Assembly: GCA_035545275.1 (NCBI GenBank)
Contig: DASZYT010000021.1
Coordinates: 17,877-81,876, forward strand
DNA: 64,000 nucleotides
Source: DASZYT01 sp035545275
Lineage (GTDB): Bacteria > Patescibacteriota > Saccharimonadia > Saccharimonadales > UBA4665
Reading direction: 5' to 3'
Of this stretch, positions 25,186 through 35,238 are shown piece after piece. Within the stretch, counting starts at the first letter, position 1, and each line of letters begins with the position of its first letter. A model generated the notes under the pieces. That model saw nothing but the letters and a program-made list of their open reading frames with translations. It made no database searches and had not been told where the DNA came from. The translations under genes and the position numbers were made by a program.

Positions 25186-26793
25186 CTAGCCAACTACGCG
25201 GTAAATTTCATCGAGTGTTGTTTCGCCGGCAATGACTTTCAGGATGCCATCGTGAAGCATGGTGCGCATGCCACTTTGTACGGCGGCTTCTTCTATCTGC
25301 TGGGCGGTAAGCGCCTTCCTCGCACCTTCTAAGAGCTCTCGAACCTGACCGGTGAGCGTAAACTGCTCGCGGATGGCTAGCTGCCCACGGTAGCCGTACG
25401 GGTTGTCCTCGGAATGACCGGGTTTGTAGAGCTGGAGTCCATCAAGGTTTGGCCGCTCAATGCCTTGAGGTAATGTATCGATGACTTGCTGCAGCATCTG
25501 TAACGTCTTGTCATCGGGCTGATACGCCTGCTTGGTAGAATCATCCAAACGGCGCACTAGCCGCTGGGCCATGATGAGCCGCACGGCCGAAATAAACAGC
25601 GGGTTTTGCTGGATGACATCGGCAAGACGCGCAATAGCCGCCCCCGCCGTCGAAGCATGGAAGGTACTCAGCACCAAATGCCCTGTGAGGGCCGCCTGGA
25701 GGGCCGTCTTAGCCGTGTCCATGTCACGAATCTCGCCCACCATGACGATGTCGGGGTCAAGCCGCAGCACGGCGCGCAGCTTGTTTGCAAAGCTGTCGTC
25801 GTTACCGCCCTCGCTGGTCTTGACCGATATCTGTGTAACGCCGGGGAATTGGTATTCCACAGGGTCTTCAATGGTGATGATTTTGCGTTCTTCGCTATTG
25901 AGCGAATTGAGCATGGAGTACAGCGTGGTGGTCTTGCCCGAACCGGTCGGGCCGACCGCCAGCACCAGGCCGCTGGGCTTAGAAATAATGTCGTCTACGA
26001 CTTTTCGCTCTGACTCCGACAAACCAAGTCGGTCCAAGGTATACATTTCGGGGTCCATATTGAACAAGCGCATTACCATATCCATGCCGTTGATGGTTGG
26101 CACCGTCTCGAGCCGTACATTCACGTCCACTGCCGTTCCATCGGCCATGGTGACCTTTTGCGAAATGTGACCCTGTTGTGCTTCATCGGCGGCTGTCGAG
26201 ATGTTGCCGGCGCTCGCCACGGCGGCCCGAAGCACACGATATTTTTCAACGCTCAGTTTGGCTATGGCATGCAGCACACCATCAATACGAAAACGAACTC
26301 GCACATAGTCCTTCTGCGTCTCGACGTGGATATCTGAGGCACCCAGGCGATGGGCCTGTTGTACCAAGTATGCCAACATATCATCCGCTTTCACCTGCTC
26401 CAGCACGGCAGAGACACGCTGCTGCAAATCTTGCGTTCCAGCACTTTTGAGCTCGATATTTTCATACACTACCTCTTTGGGCGGGTTATAGAGCCGCATG
26501 TATTCGCGATAACCTGTGTCCGAAATAAGCGCAAAGTTCAGACGCTGGTCCAAAAAGCGCTGCTGTAGCTGCTGCATAGTCTGCTGCGATGTGTTGGTGG
26601 TGATGCCGAACAAGATATGGTTTTCATCCACCTGAATGGGCGTGACGCGCATTTGCGTTAGCTCCAGCACGGTGAGAAGCTGTGGAAACAATCGTTTGTC
26701 GCGAAGCTGTGACGTATCAACATAATCAAAGCCAAGCAAACGCGCACGGCGCTGCGTAGCCAGCTCTTCGTCACTGCGAGCATCCTGACTCAT
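25186..26793 (-). CDS. pilB: Type IV pilus assembly / type II secretion ATPase (PilB/GspE)
   Basis: Hexameric ATPase powering pilus extension. The 535 aa include an N-terminal GspE-N-like domain, LGASDIHVE near 150, Walker A GPTGSGKTTTLYS near 280, the Asp box TIEDPVEYQ near 305, and Walker B MVGEIRDMDTA near 345, followed by the His box LSTFHAS. The C-terminal tetracysteine zinc motif found in many PilB proteins is not visible. The extended -10 TGCTATACT ends 6 nt before ATG 26793 (leaderless layout). No pilC, pilT or pilM genes adjoin; a pilin-like gene lies at 40.4 kb. Pili mediate attachment and motility in Saccharibacteria. Confidence 0.92.
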   Translation of the reverse strand: MSQDARSDEELATQRRARLLGFDYVDTSQLRDKRLFPQLLTVLELTQMRVTPIQVDENHILFGITTNTSQQTMQQLQQRFLDQRLNFALISDTGYREYMRLYNPPKEVVYENIELKSAGTQDLQQRVSAVLEQVKADDMLAYLVQQAHRLGASDIHVETQKDYVRVRFRIDGVLHAIAKLSVEKYRVLRAAVASAGNISTAADEAQQGHISQKVTMADGTAVDVNVRLETVPTINGMDMVMRLFNMDPEMYTLDRLGLSESERKVVDDIISKPSGLVLAVGPTGSGKTTTLYSMLNSLNSEERKIITIEDPVEYQFPGVTQISVKTSEGGNDDSFANKLRAVLRLDPDIVMVGEIRDMDTAKTALQAALTGHLVLSTFHASTAGAAIARLADVIQQNPLFISAVRLIMAQRLVRRLDDSTKQAYQPDDKTLQMLQQVIDTLPQGIERPNLDGLQLYKPGHSEDNPYGYRGQLAIREQFTLTGQVRELLEGARKALTAQQIEEAAVQSGMRTMLHDGILKVIAGETTLDEIYRVVG

Positions 26794-26850
26794 GTGTTTA
26801 GTATAGCATTAGCGGTATGCGTTGGCGCACAGTCACGATATAGTGAAATA

Positions 26851-27345
26851 ATGCGTTCACTCATGCTCATCGCTCATAATATTCGCAGCACCCACAACGT
26901 GGGTTCGCTATTACGAACGGCCGACGGGCTCGGTGTGCAAAAGGTTTATCTGACTGGCTACACGCCATACCCACAGAGCAATAGCGATGGCCGCTTGCCG
27001 CACGTGGCGCAAAAATTACACCGGCAAATCCACAAAACGGCGCTGGGCGCCGAAGAAACAGTACCCTGGGAACATAGCGCTGATGCTCAGGCAATCCTTG
27101 CCCAGCTAAAACGTGACGGCTACACCGTAGCCGCCATAGAGCAACGCACGCACGCAATACCACTTCCCGAATACGCAGCACCCGACAAAGTAGCCCTTGT
27201 CGTGGGCCGAGAGGTCGAAGGTATCGAACCGGAAGTACTAGAGCTGTGCGACATCGTACTCGAGATACCGATGTTTGGCAAAAAAGAGTCCTTCAACGTC
27301 GCCCAAGCCGCTGCGATGGCACTCTACCATTGCAGATTTAGGTAG
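26851..27345 (+). CDS. SpoU/TrmH-family RNA 2'-O-methyltransferase
   Basis: A SPOUT-fold methyltransferase that methylates ribose in tRNA or rRNA; the target cannot be told from sequence. The 164 aa carry the three motifs: NIRSTHNVGSLLRTAD near the N-terminus (catalytic Asn/Arg), LVVGREVEGI, and IPMFGKKESFNVAQAAAMALY (SFNV in place of SLNV). The start at ATG 26851 (MRSLMLIAHN) is supported by TATAGT ending 6 nt upstream (leaderless layout); an upstream in-frame ATG at 26794 lacks support. It is divergent from pilB. Confidence 0.9.
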   Translation: MRSLMLIAHNIRSTHNVGSLLRTADGLGVQKVYLTGYTPYPQSNSDGRLPHVAQKLHRQIHKTALGAEETVPWEHSADAQAILAQLKRDGYTVAAIEQRTHAIPLPEYAAPDKVALVVGREVEGIEPEVLELCDIVLEIPMFGKKESFNVAQAAAMALYHCRFR

Positions 27346-27386
27346 TTCTTATGCTACAATGAAATAAATTGCTTAAAACATAAACT

Positions 27387-28397
27387 ATGACACTCGCGAC
27401 CAAGCAAAAACCCCGCGGTCCTATACATCGGAAACGTACCGGTCAACACCACCGGCACAGCAGACATTATGTGAAGACATATTGGCCGTATTTGCCATTG
27501 TTGGCCGTGGTGGGGCTTGGCTTGTTACTCAACAGCGCGTGGCCTAAGCATACGAGCGTGCTCGGCTATGCCACCGACATGAGCATTCAAAGCCTGCTGG
27601 ATGACACTAACTCTCAACGAAGTGGGAACGGTCAAGCAAGCCTACAGTTGAATGGCCAACTTGATGCAGCCGCTCAGGCCAAGGCCAACGACATGGCAAC
27701 ACGCGACTATTGGTCACACAACACGCCAGACGGTAAGACACCCTGGACATTTATTACCAGCGCCGGTTATTCGTACCAAACAGCCGGCGAAAACCTGGCC
27801 TACGGCTTCGATACAGCTGCCGCAACCGTCACCGGCTGGATGAACAGCCCCGAGCACCGTGCAAATATACTTAACACCACATACAAGCAAGTTGGATTTG
27901 GCATTGCCAATGCGGCCAACTACCAGGGCAGCGGCCCAGAGACCATCGTCGTAGCTATGTATGCAGACCCGGCCACTGTGACTGTAGCCAAGACCACGCC
28001 AGTGCAAACCGCTCCAGTACATGCCAATGCTTCAGCGCCACACACTACTCCTACAGTCACCCACACGACCACTGCACCCACCAAGGTGCCCGCGCAGACA
28101 AACACAGATACAAGCAAACCTAAAACCACTCAGCCAGTCAGTCTTGAACCAGCAGCCCAGCCAGTCTCGCGCATCCAATTACTGACAGGTGGCCAAGCAC
28201 CATGGAGTATGTTTGCCGTATCGCTGCTTATTAGCTTGACCGTCGTTGTCTTTGTTATCCGTCATGGACTGTTCTGGCACCGTGCGCTGGTAAAGAGTGA
28301 ACAGTTCGTTATTCACCACCCGCTGTTCGATGTGCTGATTGCCGCAATAGGCATGTTTGGATACATACTGAGCCAGGCGTCTGGCTTTATCCGATAA
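27387..28397 (+). CDS. CAP-domain (SCP/YkwD-like) surface protein with C-terminal membrane segments
   Basis: A 336-aa envelope protein. The N-terminus is basic and His-rich, followed by a membrane segment (about 34-52). The CAP domain at about 65-195 shows YWSHNTPDG, AGENLAYG and NSPEHRANIL, the classic histidine/glutamate signature. A Thr/Pro/Ala-rich linker (about 205-260) leads to two further hydrophobic segments (about 270-292 and 312-330). CAP proteins act as secreted proteases, lipid binders or adhesins; activity here is unproven. An extended -10 TGCTACAAT lies about 33 nt before ATG 27387. Convergent with dnaE with a 4-bp gap. Confidence 0.85.
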   Translation: MTLATKQKPRGPIHRKRTGQHHRHSRHYVKTYWPYLPLLAVVGLGLLLNSAWPKHTSVLGYATDMSIQSLLDDTNSQRSGNGQASLQLNGQLDAAAQAKANDMATRDYWSHNTPDGKTPWTFITSAGYSYQTAGENLAYGFDTAAATVTGWMNSPEHRANILNTTYKQVGFGIANAANYQGSGPETIVVAMYADPATVTVAKTTPVQTAPVHANASAPHTTPTVTHTTTAPTKVPAQTNTDTSKPKTTQPVSLEPAAQPVSRIQLLTGGQAPWSMFAVSLLISLTVVVFVIRHGLFWHRALVKSEQFVIHHPLFDVLIAAIGMFGYILSQASGFIR

Positions 28398-28401
28398 AAA
28401 G

Positions 28402-31400
28402 TTATCGAATAACTAAGTTTTCGTGGCCAACGAGGTCGGTAAGGCTTGTGATGGCCTCACTGTCTTTGTTGACGCCAGCCGGCAGTTTAATGACCTGGCG
28501 ACTCGTTTCGGTACCCAACACCAGCACCACTTCTGTCTCTCCCTTGAACTTGTCGATAGTCTGCTTGAGCGATAGAAGCGTGTGAGTGTCTTCGCTGCTG
28601 GGGATACGGATATAAACTTTTTGTGGAGCTTCCGTGGTAATGGCACCCGAGACTGCAGCTGCCATTTTCTTGGTATTCGGTTTTGGTGCCTTGAGTTTTT
28701 TGCCGGTCTCCTGGTAGCCGGTAGCCTGTGCGACCGTAATCTCACGGGCATCATCTACCATTAGTTTTACTTCCTCGCCCAGGTTGCCCTCGCGGTCTTT
28801 GGCGTCAATTTTGCCACGTATAAGCACCACTTTGTCGCGCTCCCACAGGCCAACAGTTTGCTGAAACGCATTCGGAAAGACAATAGCCTCAATCTCGCCC
28901 GACATATCTTCAATTTTTACAAACGCCATTTTTTTGCCGTTTTTGGTGGTGATTTCTCGTACATCAGTGATGGCCCCGCCGGCAGTCACACTGCGCCCAT
29001 CGTGTTGGGCGGTCAGCTCTTTGAGCGGCATAGTCTGCTCGGACAAATACAGCTCAAACACCTGCAATGGATGCTGGCTAAGGTATAGCCCGAGCAACTC
29101 GCGTTCCCATAACAGCTGCTCGCGGATGTCATATACATCAGTCGCAGGCTCAAGTGTGAGCTTGGGCTTCATGGCCTCAACGTCACCAGTATCACCAAAC
29201 AAATCAACCTGTCCGCTGTTAAGCTGTTTTTGGATACGGGCGGCGTATGCCTGGATAACGTCAAGATTGTGCAGTAGCTGTGACCGGTCACCAAACCTAT
29301 CAAATGCCCCTGCTTTTATGAGGCTTTCCATGGTTTTTCGATTGACGATGCTACAGTTTACGCACTCCAAAAATTGCTCGAATGCCTTAAAGCCGCCGCA
29401 CTGTTCGCGGGCCCTCAAGATTTCTTCCACGGCACCCGTACCTACGTTTTTGATGGCTGCCATGCCAAAGCGGATAGGAGCCTTGCGGTTGTCGGGATGT
29501 TTTTTGTCGGGTACCACTGCAAACTCTACGAACGACTCATCTACGTCCGGGGGCAACACCTGTATACCCATGTGCTGGCACTCGGTTATTTCGATAGCCA
29601 GACGGTCTGTGTCGTTAAAGTCACTGGTCATAAGTGCAGCCATAAAGGCGGCTGGGTAGTGGGCTTTGAGATACGCCGTCCAGTACGCTATTTGTGCGTA
29701 GCAGGTGGCGTGTGCCTTGTTGAATGAGTAGTCGGCGAAAGGCTGGATTTGGTCCCATAGTTGACGTGCCTGCGCCTCGGTTAACCCTTGCTTGACGCAG
29801 CCTTTGATAAATTTCGGCTCCTCTGCTTTCATAATGTCGCGTTTCTTCTTACCGATAGCCTTGCGCACCAAATCGGCTTCGCCCGCCGAGTAGCCCGCTA
29901 CCAGCTGCAGCAGCTGGATGATTTGCTCTTGATACACCATCACACCATAGGTATCTTTCAAAATCGGCTCGAGCGATTGGTGCAGGTACTTGACCGACGA
30001 CGCATGGTTTTTGCCCTCAATAAAGCGCGGAATCTCTGCCAGCGGCCCCGGCCGATACAGCGCGTTCATGGCCACCAGGTCGGAAAATTCGTTGGGCTTG
30101 AGCTCTTTCAGATAGCGCTTCATGCCCGCCGACTCAAACTGGAAAATGCCGGTGGTGTCGCCTGCGCGAAACAGTGCAAATGTCTCATCGTCATCATTGG
30201 GTATATCACTAAGCTCGATGTCATTGTTGTAGACACGCTTGATGATGCGGAGGGCGTTCTTGAGAATAGTAAGGTTGGATAGCCCCAAAAAGTCCATCTT
30301 AAGCAGCCCGAGTTCCTCAACGGGCCCCATTGGGTACTGCGTTGCCACCACACCCTTTTGGGCCATTTCAAGCGGTACAAATTTGACGATGTCATCCGGC
30401 GCAATCACCACGCCGGCGGCATGCACGCCATGGCTGCGCACCGTACCTTCCAGTACCAAGGCCTGGTCGAGCACCTGTTTGCTGACTTCGTTCGTCTCGT
30501 ATTCACGTTTCAAGTCAAAATCATTCTGCAGCGACTCGGTTAATGGAATGTGCCGACCCTGCACGGGCTGCGGGATCATCTTGGCCAATCGGTCGGCTTC
30601 GGCATAGGGCACCTGCAGCACACGCGCTACGTCACGTACGGCGTTACGGGCAAACATCCTACCAAATGTCACAATGTTGGCGACGTGGTCAGACCCGTAT
30701 TTTTGCACACAGTACTGGATAACCTCGTCGCGCCGCGTGTCCTGGATGTCAATATCTATATCTGGCATTGATATACGGTGAGGGTTTAAAAAGCGCTCGA
30801 ACATCAACGTATATTTCATGGGGTCAATTTCGGTAATGCGTATGGCGTAAGACACTATGGAGCCCGCTGCGCTGCCGCGGCCCGGTCCAAAAATAACGCC
30901 ATGGTCTTTGCCCCAGTTGATAAAGTCCTGAACAATCAAGAAATAGCCGTTGTAGCCCATGTCGTCCATGACTTTTAGCTCATACTCCGCCCGTTCAATG
31001 ACCTCAGGGCTCAAGAGTTTCTTGGCATCGGCGACACCTATTTCGTCGCGTCGTTTAGCGGAAACATTGCCGTAGCGCCACGCTAGGCCTTGCCACACCA
31101 ACTTGTGCAGGTATGATTTTTCGTCTTCGCCTTTAGGCACGGGGAACTTTGGGATAAGGATTTTGCCCAGCTCTATGCTGACATCACACCTATCGGCCAC
31201 TTTGTGCGTGTTGAGGATAACTTCTGGATGATCTTTGCCCCAGCGTTTGATGATTTCGTTCGGGTCTTCAACATGGAGCGGGAAATCTTTGAGCGACATG
31301 CGCTTTTCGTCACTCAAAAATGCCCCGGTACCCACGCACAGCAAGATTTCATGCGCGTCCTGGTCTTCGTGCTTCAAATAGTGGGCGTCGCAGGTCAGGA

Positions 31401-32046
31401 CCACCGGTATATCCAGCTCTTTCCCCAAGCGCAATACCTGCTCGTTAACCTGTTGCTGCTCAAGACTGCTCAAAGGATTATCTGGGTGGCCATGGTCTTG
31501 AATTTCAAGATAATATCTGTCACCAAAAATTTTTTTGTACCACTCAGCAGCTTTTTTAGCTTGGTCGTACTGCCCGTTTTTGAGTGCATCGCCTACTTCG
31601 CCACTCAAGCAGCCGCTGGTGGCAATGAGACCCTCGTTGTACTTTTCAATCAATTCGTGGTCAATACGCGGGTAATAGTAGTATCCCTGCAGATTCGCAA
31701 TGGTGCTAAGCCGCATCAGGTTTTGATAGCCCGTGTTATTCATGGCTAGCAGGATGAGGTGATAGCGAGCCTTATCTTTTTGCGGGTCTTTGTCAGTATG
31801 ATTTCGAGCGGCCACATACGTCTCGATGCCTATGATAGGTTTGACACCCTTGGCCTTTGCCTCTTTATAAAACTCGATGGTGCCCGACAACGTACCGTGA
31901 TCGGTCATCGCCACGGCTTCCATGCCGGTGTCTTTTACCAGCTGCACGAGGTCAGGCACACGCGTCAGCCCATCCAGCAGACTATATTGCGTGTGGTTGT
32001 GGAGATGCACGTAATCACGCGCTGTAAGTTTTTGTCCCCCCGCCAC
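28402..32046 (-). CDS. dnaE: DNA polymerase III alpha subunit
   Basis: Replicative polymerase. The 1214 aa are slightly longer than the E. coli protein. The N-terminal PHP domain begins HLHNHTQYSLLDG; GPGRGSAAGSIVSYAI (near 385) and the catalytic PDIDIDIQD (near 425) mark the palm; then a helix-hairpin-helix region near 850-900 and an OB domain (ITDVREITTKNGKKMAFVKI, near 1020). It starts at GTG 32046 with AGAGGT 6 nt upstream and TATAAT further up, so this gene uses a conventional leader. No other polymerase subunit is adjacent. Confidence 0.97.
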   Translation of the reverse strand: MAGGQKLTARDYVHLHNHTQYSLLDGLTRVPDLVQLVKDTGMEAVAMTDHGTLSGTIEFYKEAKAKGVKPIIGIETYVAARNHTDKDPQKDKARYHLILLAMNNTGYQNLMRLSTIANLQGYYYYPRIDHELIEKYNEGLIATSGCLSGEVGDALKNGQYDQAKKAAEWYKKIFGDRYYLEIQDHGHPDNPLSSLEQQQVNEQVLRLGKELDIPVVLTCDAHYLKHEDQDAHEILLCVGTGAFLSDEKRMSLKDFPLHVEDPNEIIKRWGKDHPEVILNTHKVADRCDVSIELGKILIPKFPVPKGEDEKSYLHKLVWQGLAWRYGNVSAKRRDEIGVADAKKLLSPEVIERAEYELKVMDDMGYNGYFLIVQDFINWGKDHGVIFGPGRGSAAGSIVSYAIRITEIDPMKYTLMFERFLNPHRISMPDIDIDIQDTRRDEVIQYCVQKYGSDHVANIVTFGRMFARNAVRDVARVLQVPYAEADRLAKMIPQPVQGRHIPLTESLQNDFDLKREYETNEVSKQVLDQALVLEGTVRSHGVHAAGVVIAPDDIVKFVPLEMAQKGVVATQYPMGPVEELGLLKMDFLGLSNLTILKNALRIIKRVYNNDIELSDIPNDDDETFALFRAGDTTGIFQFESAGMKRYLKELKPNEFSDLVAMNALYRPGPLAEIPRFIEGKNHASSVKYLHQSLEPILKDTYGVMVYQEQIIQLLQLVAGYSAGEADLVRKAIGKKKRDIMKAEEPKFIKGCVKQGLTEAQARQLWDQIQPFADYSFNKAHATCYAQIAYWTAYLKAHYPAAFMAALMTSDFNDTDRLAIEITECQHMGIQVLPPDVDESFVEFAVVPDKKHPDNRKAPIRFGMAAIKNVGTGAVEEILRAREQCGGFKAFEQFLECVNCSIVNRKTMESLIKAGAFDRFGDRSQLLHNLDVIQAYAARIQKQLNSGQVDLFGDTGDVEAMKPKLTLEPATDVYDIREQLLWERELLGLYLSQHPLQVFELYLSEQTMPLKELTAQHDGRSVTAGGAITDVREITTKNGKKMAFVKIEDMSGEIEAIVFPNAFQQTVGLWERDKVVLIRGKIDAKDREGNLGEEVKLMVDDAREITVAQATGYQETGKKLKAPKPNTKKMAAAVSGAITTEAPQKVYIRIPSSEDTHTLLSLKQTIDKFKGETEVVLVLGTETSRQVIKLPAGVNKDSEAITSLTDLVGHENLVIR

Positions 32047-32131
32047 TCTTTACCTCTTTGCTTATCGTCATACTATTATAGCCCTGACAAGCCAAAAAGG
32101 TTAGGCTAAGATTTACAACGCTTACGCTTTG

Positions 32132-32539
32132 TTATTTCTTCAAATATGTTCTGAGGTGTTCGATAGCCGAAGTGGCTTCTTTGATAGCCCGCTTTAGATC
32201 ACTATCGTTGGTATTGCCGCTGCGGACAGCGTCGAGAAGCTCGCGCGCCTTCAATTTTGCCTGGTTGGATTTATCGACGACGTCATCAAGCTCATCTTGA
32301 GCTTTATCACTAAGCTTACCGCCCTTGTCTTTAACTTCGTCAATGAGGTCAGCCAGCTCTTCGTGAAGATTCTGTAGCTGCTTTTCGGCTTCGTTATAGG
32401 TCTTAGCGGCCGTGTCTTTAATGTCCTTACGGGTTTCCTTGCCGGATTTTGGCGCAGTGAGCAGACCTGCGAGATATCCAATAGCAGCCACAATGATAGT
32501 TCCGAGTGCAAATCTTTTCGCTTTTTGTGCCTTGCCCAT
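32132..32539 (-). CDS. YtxH-like membrane-anchored coiled-coil protein
   Basis: A 135-aa protein with an N-terminal membrane segment (residues about 10-28, ending GLLTAPKSGKETRKD, the typical YtxH hallmark) and a long charged helix to about residue 115. The YtxH/DUF948-type family is associated with general stress in Firmicutes; function is not settled. Strong AAGGAGG before ATG 32539. It is 11 bp after the 83-aa membrane protein gene, and the pair look like an operon. Confidence 0.75.
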   Translation of the reverse strand: MGKAQKAKRFALGTIIVAAIGYLAGLLTAPKSGKETRKDIKDTAAKTYNEAEKQLQNLHEELADLIDEVKDKGGKLSDKAQDELDDVVDKSNQAKLKARELLDAVRSGNTNDSDLKRAIKEATSAIEHLRTYLKK

Positions 32540-32550
32540 GCCACGCCTCC

Positions 32551-32802
32551 TTATTTAGTCTTACTCTTTACCGTTTTGACAATCTTACGGATTGCTTTCA
32601 TCAGCGAAACAGGACCGGCAGCTTCTTTGAAGGCTTCGGCCGCATCCTCAGCAACATCAACCATGTGCTCGGCCTGCTGCACTAAGCGTTTTACGCTCAA
32701 AAGTACCCGGATTGTCAAAGCAATCATGGCTATGAGTATCAGCAAAAAGAGTGTGAGTGTAGATGAAACAATAATGACAAGTATAGATTCGGCGTCGTGC
32801 AT
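32551..32802 (-). CDS. Small membrane protein, DUF948-like
   Basis: An 83-aa protein with one long N-terminal hydrophobic segment (residues about 7-35) followed by an amphipathic helix with regularly spaced Val/Ala (LVQQAEHMVDVAEDAAEAF) and a basic tail. This architecture resembles DUF948-type proteins, which in Firmicutes are often encoded with YtxH partners, as here. AAAGGT upstream of ATG 32802. Function unknown. Confidence 0.6.
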   Translation of the reverse strand: MHDAESILVIIVSSTLTLFLLILIAMIALTIRVLLSVKRLVQQAEHMVDVAEDAAEAFKEAAGPVSLMKAIRKIVKTVKSKTK

Positions 32803-32875
32803 GAGAATACCTTTACGTTAGAAATTACCTCTACATTAGGTATACCACATCTGGCGCTACGTTATGAGAGAATTC

Positions 32876-33769
32876 TTACACTTTGGTCTTCAGAAAGGCT
32901 TTGAGAGCTGGGCCGATATCGTCATGCCGGAGGGCAAAATCGACTACGGTTTTCACGTACTCCAGCTTGTCGCCGGTGTCGTAGCGCTGGCTATTTTTAA
33001 TTTCACAGCCAAAAAACGGCTTGCCATCTTCGAGCATCGGTTGAATGATGCTATCTGTCACATAAAACTCCTTACCTGCTGGCAATGCCCGTAAGCCCGC
33101 TTCGATGTATGCCAGCACATCCGCGGTAAAAAGATAGCCGCCGACCGCCGCGAAATCGGACGGAGCTTTGTCTTTGCCAGGCTTTTCTATGACGGTATCG
33201 ATAGCTACGACGTCATCGCGCACTGTTTTACCACCCACAATGCCGTAACGCTCATAATCGACATCGTTCTTTACCCGAATACACGGTAGGATGCTGCCCT
33301 GCAACTCATCGTGAAGGCTAATCATCTGTTGAAATGCGTTGGGCGTAGCCACTGTCAGATCGTCCGCAAAGGCATAGATGAACGGCTCGTCGCCTATGAG
33401 GTGCGCCGCATTCATGATGGGTGTCGCGGTACCGTACGGACCCTTTTGGCGTAAGTACACAAAGTTTGCCAGGTTGGCGATGGCCTCCACTTGCTCTATA
33501 TACGGTTTCTTTTTCTCGCCGCCGGCACGTAAATTTGCCAGTAAATCTTCTGTAGGAACATCAAAGTGGTCTTCGATAGCCCGTTTGTTGCTGGAACCCA
33601 CAATGATGATATCTTTGATGCCCGCCGCCACCAGATCTTCGACGATGTATTGGATGATGGGCTTGTCGACTAGCGGCAGCATTTCCTTGGGCATGGCCTT
33701 GGTCTGTGGCAAAAAGCGCGTGCCGAACCCCGCTGCCGCGATAACTGCTTTGGTAACTTTCTGTGCCAT
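32876..33769 (-). CDS. galU: UTP-glucose-1-phosphate uridylyltransferase
   Basis: Makes UDP-glucose for surface polysaccharides. The 297 aa begin with the nucleotidyltransferase signature AAGFGTRFLPQTKAMPKEML (Gly-rich loop and catalytic Lys) and contain the uridine-site region KGPYGTATPI and the sugar-binding AVGGYLFTADV near 215. It follows gatB by 2 bp, so it is the last gene of the gatC-gatA-HEPN-gatB-galU run. A sugar transferase that could use such precursors lies at 58.4 kb. Confidence 0.95.
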   Translation of the reverse strand: MAQKVTKAVIAAAGFGTRFLPQTKAMPKEMLPLVDKPIIQYIVEDLVAAGIKDIIIVGSSNKRAIEDHFDVPTEDLLANLRAGGEKKKPYIEQVEAIANLANFVYLRQKGPYGTATPIMNAAHLIGDEPFIYAFADDLTVATPNAFQQMISLHDELQGSILPCIRVKNDVDYERYGIVGGKTVRDDVVAIDTVIEKPGKDKAPSDFAAVGGYLFTADVLAYIEAGLRALPAGKEFYVTDSIIQPMLEDGKPFFGCEIKNSQRYDTGDKLEYVKTVVDFALRHDDIGPALKAFLKTKV

Positions 33770-33771
33770 TA

Positions 33772-35238
33772 CTAGATACCTAGCTGTTTTTTGATGAGTT
33801 CTTGGGCCATTTGCGGATTTGCCTTGCCCTTGGAATTTTTCATGACCTGGCCCACCAAAAAGCCGATGGCTTTCATTTCGCCGTTTTTTACGTCTTCGGC
33901 AGCTTTGGCATTTTCACCCAGCACCTGCTCGACGATTTTCGCAATCTCGTCCTCGTTGCTGACCTGCACGTAGCCTTTTTCTTCGGCAAATTTCTCGACG
34001 CTTTCCGGCAGTGCATCAACGCTCAGTAGCTCAATGATAAGCGCCTTGGCATTGGTAGAGCTGAGCTTGCCGCCCGCAATGAGGTCAGCGATAGCCTTGT
34101 AAAAGACCGCACGTTCAACCGCTACCGGCTTGCCGGAATCGCGTACGTACGGGATATCGACATTGACGAGCCAGTTGGCCAGCTGTTTGGCAAAGCTGGC
34201 ATCGTGCATGGAGGCTTCCAGCAGCGGCAGATATCCTTCGTCGGTAAATTCTACCTGCGCATCCAGGAGTGTTTCGATCTGTGATTTGTCCAGGCCCAAG
34301 CTGCCAAGACGGCTACGCCACTCGTCGGGCATAACGGGCATTTCGGTCTTAACCTTTTCAATATATTCATCTGTCAGCACAATGGGCGGCAAGTCGGGGT
34401 CGGGGAAATAGCGGTAATCGTCGGCGTTTTCTTTGGTACGCTGGCTAAATGTTTTTTGCTTGGCGTCGTCCCAGCCGCGGGTCTCTTGCACTATCGTGCC
34501 ACCCTTTTCGAGTTCGGCAATTTGGCGATCAATTTCGTACTCTACTGTGCGCTCCACAGATCGGAAGCTATTGAGGTTTTTGGTTTCGGTACGAGTGCCG
34601 AGCTCGTCGCTTTTGCTAACTGACACGTTCACATCAAAGCGCATATTGCCGTAGTACAGGTTGCAGTCCGACACGTCGGCGTACTTCATGCGCAAGTACA
34701 GCTCGCGGGCATAGGCCTTGGCCTCGGCAGCCGTATGCATGTCGGGCTCGCTGACTATCTCCAGCAGCGGCGTGCCGGCCCTGTTGAGGTCTACTAGGCT
34801 GTAATCAGCCCCGCCTGGGTGAGTACTCTTGCCGGCGTCGGCCTCCATGTGGGCACGGGTAATGCCGATGGTCTTTTTCTCGCCATCCACGTCAATGTCA
34901 ATGCTACCACCCAGCACGATAGGCTGATCGTACTGAGTAATTTGATAGCCCATGGGAAGGTCCGGGTAAAAGTAGTGCTTGCGGTCAAACTTGCTGAACT
35001 TCTGGGGCGTGCTGTCCAGCGCAAATGCGGCGCGCATGGCCAAATGTACGGCTTCTGCATTAAGCACGGGCAAGGCGCCGGGCAAGCCAAAATCAATGTG
35101 GTTTACCAGGGTGTTGGGTGGAGCTTCACGAGCATCATTGCCAGCAGCCGAGAATAGTTTGGAGGCCGTTTTGAACTGCACATGACATTCTATGCCGATG
35201 GTCGCCGTGTATTGTTTGCGAAGCTCGGCGGCGCTCAT
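33772..35238 (-). CDS. gatB: Asp/Glu-tRNA(Asn/Gln) amidotransferase subunit B
   Basis: Kinase and tRNA-binding subunit that turns misacylated Glu-tRNA-Gln or Asp-tRNA-Asn into the correct amide. The 488 aa show the cradle domain (IGIECHVQFKTASKLFS, DFGLPGALPVLN, MGYQITQYDQPIV) and the C-terminal YqeY-like tail (KANPQMAQELIKKQL). The start ATG 35238 overlaps the stop of the HEPN-like gene by 4 bp, and galU follows. With gatC and gatA at 35.7-37.4 kb the full complex is encoded here. Confidence 0.96.
   Translation of the reverse strand: MSAAELRKQYTATIGIECHVQFKTASKLFSAAGNDAREAPPNTLVNHIDFGLPGALPVLNAEAVHLAMRAAFALDSTPQKFSKFDRKHYFYPDLPMGYQITQYDQPIVLGGSIDIDVDGEKKTIGITRAHMEADAGKSTHPGGADYSLVDLNRAGTPLLEIVSEPDMHTAAEAKAYARELYLRMKYADVSDCNLYYGNMRFDVNVSVSKSDELGTRTETKNLNSFRSVERTVEYEIDRQIAELEKGGTIVQETRGWDDAKQKTFSQRTKENADDYRYFPDPDLPPIVLTDEYIEKVKTEMPVMPDEWRSRLGSLGLDKSQIETLLDAQVEFTDEGYLPLLEASMHDASFAKQLANWLVNVDIPYVRDSGKPVAVERAVFYKAIADLIAGGKLSSTNAKALIIELLSVDALPESVEKFAEEKGYVQVSNEDEIAKIVEQVLGENAKAAEDVKNGEMKAIGFLVGQVMKNSKGKANPQMAQELIKKQLGI

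Noticed and set aside
28401..28413. Hairpin GTTAT-CGA-ATAAC between the CAP gene and dnaE as a terminator
   Set aside because: Only 5 AT-rich pairs, overlapping the dnaE stop codon. Too weak to call.
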